Shown: one piece after another, positions 56,164-64,000 of the stretch
Layout of the letters: every line of letters starts with the position of its first letter
Numbering within the stretch: position 1 is the first letter of the stretch
NCBI GenBank assembly: GCA_029962745.1
Contig: CM057159.1
Location: forward strand, 27,711,510-27,775,509
DNA length: 64,000 nt
DNA from: Echinometra lucunter
Lineage: Eukaryota > Echinodermata > Echinoidea > Camarodonta > Echinometridae
Reading direction: 5' to 3'
Translations under genes and position numbers: made by a program
The notes under the pieces: generated by a model
What the model was told of the DNA's origin: nothing
Databases searched by the model: none
Seen by the model: the letters and a program-made list of their open reading frames with translations, nothing else

Positions 56164-56617
56164 ATGCCTCCACCCATCGATGGTGGTGCCGGAGGCATTC
56201 TGTTTTCGGGTTTTCCGCCCGTCCTGTCCGTCTCTCAAGAACCGTTTGAGGTATGAACTTTCAAACTTGGTCCTAGTATGTATCACCATAATTAGATGAA
56301 CTGAGTTAATTTGGGGGTATCTAGGTCAAGGGTCAAAGTCACAGAGGTCAAATATATGAAATTTCAGGTGGTAGCCTTGTCAGCACGATATTTCAAAAAC
56401 CGTTTGAAGCATTAACTTCAAACTAGGAATGTATCACTATAGGAAGAGGATATGTTAATTTTGGGGGGTATGTTGGTCAAAGGTCAAGGTCAGAGATTTT
56501 AGTCAAAGATTAGTGAAATACCCCTGTATATTTTAATGTGAAAGAGGTAATGGTAACTGATATGTAGCTGTTGTTGAGATGTGCATGAACTAAAAATTGC
56601 CTGGGAGGTGGAGGCAT
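56164..56617. mobile_element. Inverted-repeat element, ATGCCTCCACC ends
   Basis: ATGCCTCCACCCATCG is mirrored by GGGAGGTGGAGGCAT, with a second GGAGGCAT near the left end. The interior carries CTAGGTCAAGGGTCAAAGTC and TTGGTCAAAGGTCAAGGTCA, plus CAAGAACCGTTTGAGG and CAAAAACCGTTTGAAG, suggesting two diverged units of about 160 bp. Confidence 0.75.
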
Positions 56618-57002
56618 ATGACCACTTGGGGTAGAATTGCTCTTGTTATTTTCTATTTTCATTGACATGTGTGTCAAATGTAATTGTATTAGCTTGCTTG
56701 CCAGTAATGAGCAAGTAATCTGACAGAAGAGGAAATATATATCTATTCAATTGCTTTATTACTTTGCTTTAATTGTTTTTGTTTGATTCATGTGATGGTG
56801 CATTATGAGCTGTTTGGAGAGAAGTTAACGTGGCATGTGAACTAGTTAATTTACCCTTTCTTTTGCCTAGCTGTTACCATAATTATGAAAATCAGGGTAT
56901 GGAGTACATCTTTATAAGTATGGACAAATGCATAATTTCAACAAGAGATATATTTTTCTGGAGTTTTAAATATGTTTATCTTCAGTTTACTACTTTTATT
57001 TA

Positions 57003-57668
57003 GGCCCCCATTTGACAGAGCAGATACTCTTCGAGAAACCACTGAGAGACCAGAAATTGGCAATATCTCTCAGCAGTCTCCAAGACCAGAGAAAAATAGT
57101 GTTTCTTTGGAATGGCTCTAAAAACCTTTAAAAGATCATTGAAAGACCAAGAAGTAATTTTCCAGCAAAATCTCTTAGAGATCTCGGTGGGACATTTAAG
57201 ATCGCCGAGCGTTCATTGAGAGACCAATAAGACTATTTAGAGATTACTGAAAGATCATCTGACAGACTGACTGAGACCTTTGAGAGATCAATTAAATATC
57301 TCTGAGAGACCAGCGAAGATCTCTGAGAGAAGAACTAAGATCTCTGTAAGAACATTTCAAACAATTTCTCTGAGAGATAGTCGAAAGATCATTGAAAGAC
57401 TGGGAAGACCCTTGCGTGCTCATTGAGAGATCGCTGAAAGACCACTGAAAGACCATTTTCCTGAAAGACCTCTGAAAGACAATTTTGAACCAGTTCAAAG
57501 TATGGTGGAGACCACAGAGACCACGAAATTCACTGGAAGATCACTGAGGAATCATGAAAGGCCTTGGAGAGCATTGAAAGTTCACCGAAAAATCACTGAG
57601 AGATCTGTCAAATTTTTTGGTCTTTCAGTGGTCTTTGAGAGGTCTTGCCCTCTGTGGAATGGGGGTGT
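57003..57668. mobile_element. Element built of degenerate GAGAGACCACTGA-type repeats
   Basis: Ends GGCCCCCATTTGACAGAG and CTCTGTGGAATGGGGGTG are inverted repeats that continue as ACCACTGAGAGACCA and TGGTCTTTCAGTGGT. Almost the whole interior is variants of CATTGAGAGACC and GATCTCTGAGAGA. Flanks TTATTTA and TTATTTG resemble a target duplication. The Ser-rich frame on the minus strand follows the repeat and is not a gene. Confidence 0.75.
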
Positions 57669-57907
57669 TATTTGAAGAAGATTCCCTGCGAAGTTTATCC
57701 ACATGCTATCATTAAGGGCTTTAAGTAATGGTGAATACTACCAATAGGATGAATGGTAATTGTTAAAGTAAACAACAAAAGCTATTAATAAAAGACAATG
57801 CAGCATTAGTAAATAAACACACATGTAACGAAATATTCTGGTTGTAATAATCTACAATTTACTTTCAAATGAGAGGTAGAAGATAAGAGAGAGAGAGAGA
57901 GAGAGAT

Positions 57908-58070
57908 TTTTACAGACGTGTATCAATCAGATTAATGATTATTTACGTCTGGGACCGACCTTTACGTCACCATCCGAAAGACGTGACTCAGACTCGAACC
58001 TGGGTCCCGATCAGGGTCAATTTGTAAGAGAAAAGCTGCACACGTAAGTTACCGCTAGATCAACTCCTGC

Positions 58071-58073
<3 letters not shown>
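57908..58073 (-). mobile_element. tRNA-derived SINE copy 3
   Basis: On the minus strand a head with GTTGATCTAGCGGTAAC (A-box-like) and CCCAGGTTCGAGTC (B-box), then CGTCTTTCGGATGGTGACG and GTCGGTCCCAGACG. Flanked by GAGAGA microsatellites on both sides. Confidence 0.75.
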
Positions 58074-58106
<33 letters not shown>

Positions 58107-58107
58107 T
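58073..58107. repeat. (GA)n followed by G-run
   Basis: GAGAGA tract then nine to ten G residues; another GA tract is at 57887-57906. Confidence 0.9.
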
Positions 58108-58742
58108 GAATGAAGAGAGAAAAAACCCGTCAATACACCTTCAAGGATCAACCGGAATGCGTTACAGCAAGCAGGAGATGGGCCTGTAGGAGGGGGAAAG
58201 ATAGAGATGTGGAATGAGAGTGTGGTATACGACAATGTTATGGCTTATACATGACAGCTAGTTCATGGCTTGTAAATCTACTGTGCAGGGGAAAAAAAAG
58301 TGTACCCAATTTTGAAGGCTTCTAATTAAAAAAAGTCACAATAAATATTCGCTTGAAAGTAATTACGTAGTAAAGAATGATCTGTTTTGTCCCCGCCGAA
58401 CAAGTTCGCGAGAGGACTATGAAACGGGCTCCGTACGTGTGCGTGTGGGTGTGTGTGCGTGTGTGTGTCTGTATATGTATTGGTTATTATTAAATCATAT
58501 TTGTAATTAAGATCTTATTAAAAAGCGATAAATCTCTGGTTCTTTTTTTTTTTCTGGGACACACTGTACTATAAGGGATTTTGACTCGTTCATTGCTCAA
58601 GAAGAAGATGTCAGAGTTGGGTATACTTTTTATACCCTTTGTTTTGCTCTGCTGACGTGGCTGTGCAAATATTAATCTTGGCTGTGATCTAACTTCGATA
58701 CATGCCACCTATAATTATTGGTAGTTCAGATACGTGTTCATA

Positions 58743-59005
58743 CAGGGGCGGCGCTACAGGGGGGGGGAGAGGGGGCGAATGCCCCCCCCCCCCCCGCCAT
58801 GATTTTTCAAGTGATTAAAAAAGAAAGGAAAAAAAGAGAAAAAAAGAAGAAAAAGAGGAGGAAGAAGAAAGAAGAGGGTGGGAAAAGAGAGGCATGGGGC
58901 TTGCAACCATATAATGCCCCTATTTGTTCATTCGAAACGTCAATAAATTCACCTATGGATCACCTTGCCCCCCCCCCCTTTCAAAATACCCTGGCGCCGC
59001 CCCTG
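58743..59005. mobile_element. hAT-like MITE with exact 8-bp target duplication
   Basis: TGTTCATA at 58735-58742 and again at 59006-59013. Ends CAGGGGCGGCGC and GGCGCCGCCCCTG are inverted repeats of the hAT style. The interior has facing G- and C-homopolymers and an AAAGAAGAAA purine tract. The 108-codon open frame here is a low-complexity artefact. Confidence 0.85.
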
Positions 59006-59475
59006 TGTTCATATACCATATGCGATCATAATTTCGATTGCTGATGGACGCTATATGTGACTTGGTGGCAACGTAGGCCGACCCCTTCGTGGACAACACA
59101 TGGATTTTCTCGACGGTTTATTGGTAAAATAAGTTTAAAGATTATTTCCATCAATACTGAATGAAATGTGATTCGTATTGATATAATTCTGTACTGTGTA
59201 CATGTATGTGGTTCTCTCGAGCTCGAGACTGAGTTCCAGACATGGCCGTACGCAGCGGGCGGGCAGAGGAAAATCTACACGTATAGATACTTATCGTTGT
59301 AGTTATATGTGCTTAAATTTTCCGTTCAAATTCATGTTCTCTTTATTCGTTCTGTGTGGCCTTCTGCAGCTGTTGCCTGAAATTTCTTTAGTGCTCCTTA
59401 TTTGTTTAACCTCGATCGATTATGTAGTCTTGCTTCACCTGGAAATTTTCATTTTTCTGTCTTGTTTTACTTGAC

Positions 59476-61925
59476 ATGAGTAGTTTTCCATTTAGTGATG
59501 TCGGTGACTTTGATTTGAACCTTCTTTTTCAATTACAACATAATGCTGGCAGTTTTTCGATTTCTAACGAACAATATGAACAAAACATTTCCGACATTAT
59601 GAACAATAACGTAGAAGAATTTGAATATACTCTTGATGTCAATGATAAATCCTTTGTTAAATCTCGATATATTACACCCAGAACCAATTTGTCAACAATT
59701 TAAAATCAGCTGGAAAGAATGACTTGAACTTTTTGCATCTTAACATCTGCAGCGCAAATAAAAATTTTGAACAACTGAGCTTATTATTAGATAATATTAA
59801 AGTAAATTCCTTTGTGATCGGCCTGACCGAAACCCGGTTTACGGATGTTCCTCACACTATACATTCCTTGTCTCAGCATAACCTTATATTTAATAATAGA
59901 GTAAATAGGCGAGGTGGTGGAGTAGCACTGTACGTTCCAATACACCTGCATTGCATTGTACTTCATGACTTAAATTTGATGAATGAAACGATGGAGACGG
60001 GTTTTATCGAAATAACATTTCCCAGAAGAAAAAAACGTTGTTATAGGTACAGTTTATCGTCCACCTTCTTCCGATCATAATACTTTTCTAAATGAATTAC
60101 AACAACTGCTTTCTAATCCTTTGCTTCAAAATAAACATTGCTTTTTGATGGGCGATTTTAACGTTGACCTCTTGAAATGCAGAGATGATAATTTCTCTCA
60201 AGATTTTCTAAACACTTTATTATCATATTTATTTATTCCATTGATTACCAGACCCACGAGATTTTCTTCTCATTTAGGAACTTTAATTGACAATGTTTTT
60301 TCAAACGTTGAGAGAGAAATTGATTCTGGTGTCATTCTGTCTGACATTTCTGACCATTTTCTTATTTTCGCTAGGATACTATCTTTCCTTGATAACAACT
60401 CGTGCTCTTCTCATGTAAAAATGGTTAGGAAAATCACCCCTGAAAAGATTGCCAAAATCAAGGATAAGCTAAGTTCACTCAATTGGAACGATGTTAACAA
60501 ATCATATGATAATTTCATGACTATCCTCCTCGATTCTTTTAATGAATGTATCCCTCTTGTAAAATATAAACCAAACAACAAACGGACACCACGAAACCCC
60601 TGGGTTAGTAAATCGCTTTAAAGATCTATCAATAAAAAAATAACCTTTATTACAAGTATCGTGCAAACCCGACTGATGCTGCTCGTGAAAAATACGTCAA
60701 ATATAAAAAAAAACACTTTGACAACTCTTTTGAGATCTGAAAAAAAGAAATTTTATTGTTCTAAATTTGCATCGAGTTCAAATAATATAAAAGATACATG
60801 GAAAGTAATCAATGATGTCTTAAATAAGAAAAAAGATCGCAATACTATAAATCATGTGAAGATTAACAATTCAGTTATTGATGATAATTTTGATATAGCT
60901 ACGAACTTTAATAATTATTTCTCAAGCATTGGTCCAAATCTTGCCAACGAAATACCACACATAGATAAAACCTTTGAATGCTTTCTAAAGAACCAAAACC
61001 CACATTCACTATTCTTTATTCCAACCGATGCTAATGAAATCATAAAGATAGTAAAAGAACTTAAAAGTGTTTTTTTTTTAAGTCCAGGCTATGATGAAAT
61101 ATGTAATGATTTGTTAAAAGATATCATTAACGAAATTGTTATTCCTTTAGAACACGTCATGAATTTATCTCTTGTTAGTGGTATAGTTCCCGACCGAATG
61201 AAAATTGCGAAGGTAGTTCCTATTTACAAAAAGGGAGACCCGTCCGATATAAGTAATTATAGACCTATATCTCTCTTGTCTTCTATATACAAAGTCTTAG
61301 AAAAAAATATAATCGTACAATAAAATTTTTAAGGAGTTTCGGTCTTTTATCAGAATCACAATTTGGCTTTAGGCAAAAGCACTCAACAACACATGCAATC
61401 TTATATTTCATTAATCATATAGCGACTGCTGTTGACGACCACCTTCACACTCTTGGTATCTTTCTGGACCTCTCCAAGGCCTTTGACACCATTGACCATG
61501 AAATCTTATTGTCTAAACTATCACATTATGGAATTAGGGGGAAGGCCTTGGAGTGGTACAGAAGTTATCTTACTGGAAGGAAACAGTTTGTCTCCATAAA
61601 CAATTCTAATTCAGATTATAATGACATGATTTGCGGAGTACCCCAGGGTTCACTTTTGGGGCCATTATTATTCATTTTATAAAGCAACGATTTTCAGGAT
61701 TCATCAAAGGCCTTGTCTTTCATATTATATGCGGATGACACCAGTCTTTTCTTTTCACATAAAAATCCTGATACTCTTGTAAACATAGTAACTACTGAAC
61801 TCAGATGTATTCATGAATGGATCTGTTGTAACAAACTTTCTTTAAATGTTGCAAAGACCAAGTGCATGCTTTTTAGTAATTCAATTACAGCTCTACCCAG
61901 GAACATCTTTCTTGATAATACTTAA
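59476..61925 (+). pseudogene. Non-LTR retrotransposon with endonuclease and reverse transcriptase, decayed
   Basis: Encodes in order an N-terminal segment of unknown role (59476-59703), an APE-type endonuclease (LNFLHLNICSANKNF, IGLTETRFTD, RRGGGVALYV, FLMGDFNVDL, LSDISDHF) and a reverse transcriptase (VVPIYKKGDPSDISNYRPIS, GIFLDLSKAFDTIDHE, GVPQGSLLGPLLF, FILYADDTSLF). Frameshifts fall at A-runs near 60030 and 60630 and near 61320, and a TAA sits in the palm at about 61680, so it is inactive. Architecture fits the CR1/Jockey group; the clade cannot be fixed by eye. The frame stops after NIFLDNT, so the C-terminus and 3' tail are missing: truncated at the 3' end, unusual for this class. Confidence 0.88.
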
Positions 61926-61987
61926 TCGATATTGTCGATTCAACGAAATTTCTTTCTTTGACATGCCGTAGGCTTTTGAATTGGGCC

Positions 61988-62166
61988 AAAATGGCGGCCG
62001 CGGCAAAATTAGGAGGGTCAATTATTATTCATAGGATAAAACTGTCAAATACCGTTCGATGATTGGGTAATTGCCTTCATGTTTAATGCATAAGCTCATA
62101 CATAACATTTTGCCTTCCCAAAATTCCCTACGATTTGAAGCAGCAATTCAGATTAAAATGGCGGCT
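61988..62166 (+). promoter_or_regulatory. Two YY1-type AAAATGGCGGC motifs
   Basis: AAAATGGCGGC occurs at 61988-61998 and 62156-62166. In animals such motifs often lie just downstream of transcription starts and can overlap the start codon. Consistent with a promoter here; inference only. Confidence 0.35.
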
Positions 62167-62325
62167 GGAAAAGGAGTGCAACTTTTTGACCATTTCAGCA
62201 CAAGCGCTCAAGAAATTTGTTTCAGCAAATATGTGTGTTGTAAAAAGAATTTGGAGTTAACCCCAAGGAAGCAGAAAATCTTCAAAGGAGCATTCATAAA
62301 GCAATGAGATTATATGATGATCTGA
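62159..62325 (+). CDS. Possible first coding exon of an unidentified gene
   Basis: ATG in AAAATGGCGGC context opens MAAGKGVQLFDHFSTSAQEI for 49 codons to a TGA at 62305-62307. A consensus donor GTAAGT follows, and the adjacent frame carries a protein-like VNPKEAENLQRSIHKAMRLY then DDLK into that donor. The two frames would join only with a one-base shift at the A-run near 62240. It may be a real first exon with a sequence error, a pseudogene, or chance. I do not recognise the product. Confidence 0.25.
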
Positions 62326-63672
62326 AAAGTAAGTAAAGTGACATTTTGTTCAGCATTTTCGTCATCGTAGTTGTTAATGGTCCGCCAAGCAGTGCGTAGG
62401 CTACCTGTACAAAGTGTATGGGACATCACCTCCAAGGCCCCAAATTAAAACACTATTGTTGAATGCAAATCAGCTCTAAAGAGAAAAATAATTCAGTGGC
62501 GATATTTTTCAAAGAGATGAAACTTTTTCCGTAGAGAATTGTTTATAGAAATTTCTTCGGTTAATAAACAACTGCAGCAAGCTAAATTAGCGATAATCAG
62601 CGGCAGATGTCGACCTGTTCGAGACTGGAGTCGAGGCTGAGTGCACTGCAAGACGGACGGGGTGCGCATATTTTTTTTTACACTGGAGTTCTGCCATATT
62701 CGCGATAAAATTCAGGAAAACCGGTGGTAAATGAGGCTAACTCTGAGCACACGCACACAATGTAGCAACAAATACGGTACGAACAGGGAGGTGAGAAGAG
62801 ATTATACATGTACAACTGCTAGTGGGCTTACGCGACAAGGTCAAGGGAAGCAAGAAAATAATTGAAAAGAGAAAGGATCACAGATTGAAGGGAAAAAGAA
62901 AGAAATACATAAGGAAAAGAGGTGATAGACTGAAGGGAAAGCAAAGAAATACACAAGGAAAAGAGCAGGGGAGAGAATGAAGGGAAAACAAATTACATAA
63001 GGAGGTGATAGATTAATGGTAAAACAAATGAAAACGAATGGGAAAAGGCACGGGAGAGACTGAAATTAAGGAAAACAAAGAAATACATAAGGAAAGAGCA
63101 GAATAAACAAGAAATGTTAATAGATAACAATCAATACATAGATAGAGGAATAGAAATCAAAGAATATACATAAGGAAATACAATAAGAGAAGAGGAAAGA
63201 GAAAAGATTGAAACAAACAAGGAACTTTTAGAAAGAGAACAGAAGGTATGATAGAAGGAGAATACTGAGAGAGATTGGAGGATGGAAATTCACAGAAAAC
63301 CTAAATTAAAGCGTTGAAATTGATGCACTCTGCTACCATGACACTTTTATCTATTTCCGAATGTACACAGACAGCAACAAGTATACCCCCCTCCATACAC
63401 ACTCAAACTCATTGGAGTCACACAAAGAGAAAAGACTGAAATAAACAAGGAAAATAGAAAGAGAATAATAATAATAATACTAATACTCAGTTTTTATATA
63501 GCGCAAATTACAATTAAGTCTCTAAGCGCTAAAGAGAAGTACAAGGAGAAGAGGAGAGAAGGGGACCTGTTGACTAGAAATTGCAGTCACGCATCGTACG
63601 CATCGTAGCCTATAACCAGAACGTGATGTGACAAATCGAACATTCTTGGTTTTTTTTTCCAGTTTTAATATA

Positions 63673-63682
63673 CAATAATAAC

Positions 63683-63729
<47 letters not shown>
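63673..63729. repeat. (AAT)n microsatellite
   Basis: About 18 ATA/AAT units followed by CTGGATTTATATAGCGCC, a block often seen at repeat tails in marine invertebrate genomes. The Ile- and Tyr-repeat open frames here are artefacts. Confidence 0.92.
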
Positions 63730-63730
<1 letters not shown>

Positions 63731-64000
63731 TGGATTTATATAGCGCCTTTTCCAGAGGATACAAGGCGCTATCAATATACGTCTAAGAGGAATATAGAGC
63801 ATTATATGGTTCCAGATTTTTTTTTTTTCACGTTTACCTAGATCAGCCACTATAGACATCGAGTTTCTGGTCGATCTAAGCAAGCTGCCAGTTTATTATT
63901 TTTATTATTTTTTTTTTAACTTATTACCATTATTATCAACTAATTATATTATTTTCAGGAAAAGGAACAGGAGGGTTCCTGGAAACCTAGATGATATTCA

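Larger units (their letters stand above)
61926..64000. other. Right-hand region: possible gene start, then simple repeats
   Basis: 61975-62330 has two AAAATGGCGGC motifs and a possible exon (separate entry). 62800-63260 is purine-rich GGAAAAGAAAGAAATACATA-type sequence. 63460-63780 has AAT repeats next to TTTATATAGCGC blocks. Nothing else recognised apart from a possible acceptor at 63957-63958. Confidence 0.45.

Noticed and set aside
63522..63883. Tyr- and Ile-repeat frames
   Set aside because: Translations of the (AAT)n microsatellite.
63959..64000. Exon start at the right edge after TATTTTCAG
   Set aside because: Only 42 bases are visible; one frame stays open (RNRRVPGNLDDI) but cannot be tied to a gene.

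Overview
The window is animal nuclear DNA: split genes with GT-AG introns, about 36-40% GC outside repeats, many tRNA-derived SINEs, short inverted-repeat DNA transposons and decayed non-LTR retrotransposons. The repeat style (TACATGTA-rich non-coding DNA, TTTCATAAAGCTGTTCGTAA-type MITEs, AGGTCA-bearing tandem elements) suggests a marine invertebrate deuterostome, most likely an echinoderm such as a sea urchin. That assignment is inference, not proof.

Four protein-coding genes can be read exon by exon, with every splice phase checked. (1) CLINT1 (epsinR/enthoprotin), minus strand, 1796-19480: eleven coding exons are recovered, and the last part of the protein lies off the left edge or was not recognised. 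(2) MGMT (O6-methylguanine-DNA methyltransferase), plus strand, 21867-23425: three coding exons, complete at 183 aa. (3) MRPS26 (mitochondrial small-subunit ribosomal protein mS26), minus strand, 27469-32517: four coding exons, 244 aa. (4) NAGK (N-acetyl-D-glucosamine kinase), plus strand, 35238-50513: ten coding exons, complete at 346 aa. They form two head-to-head pairs, CLINT1/MGMT and MRPS26/NAGK, with MGMT and MRPS26 convergent. No shared pathway is evident: they serve endosome/TGN clathrin traffic, DNA repair, mitochondrial translation and amino-sugar salvage.

Region by region: 1-19480 is CLINT1 with large introns full of small elements (pogo-like, piggyBac-like, SINE, minisatellite); 19481-21866 is the divergent intergenic region holding a hAT-like element with an 8-bp target duplication; 21867-23425 MGMT; 23426-27468 intergenic with a Tc1-like fold-back; 27469-32517 MRPS26, whose introns carry a 549-bp near-perfect palindrome and a piggyBac-like MITE; 32518-35237 intergenic with several MITEs; 35238-50513 NAGK with a 2-kb element of 157-bp repeats, a reverse-transcriptase fossil and a 1.8-kb element of 161-bp repeats ending 30 bp before exon 8; 50514-59475 gene-poor and repeat-rich; 59476-61925 a decayed non-LTR retrotransposon (endonuclease plus reverse transcriptase); 61926-64000 a possible start of another gene plus microsatellites.

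No CRISPR array, operon or prokaryote-type system is present. The most interesting non-genic signals are transposon families that carry dense AGGTCA (nuclear-receptor half-site) arrays, an internally documented piggyBac-like insertion with its empty site elsewhere in the window, and decayed partial copies of three different exons inside CLINT1 and NAGK.
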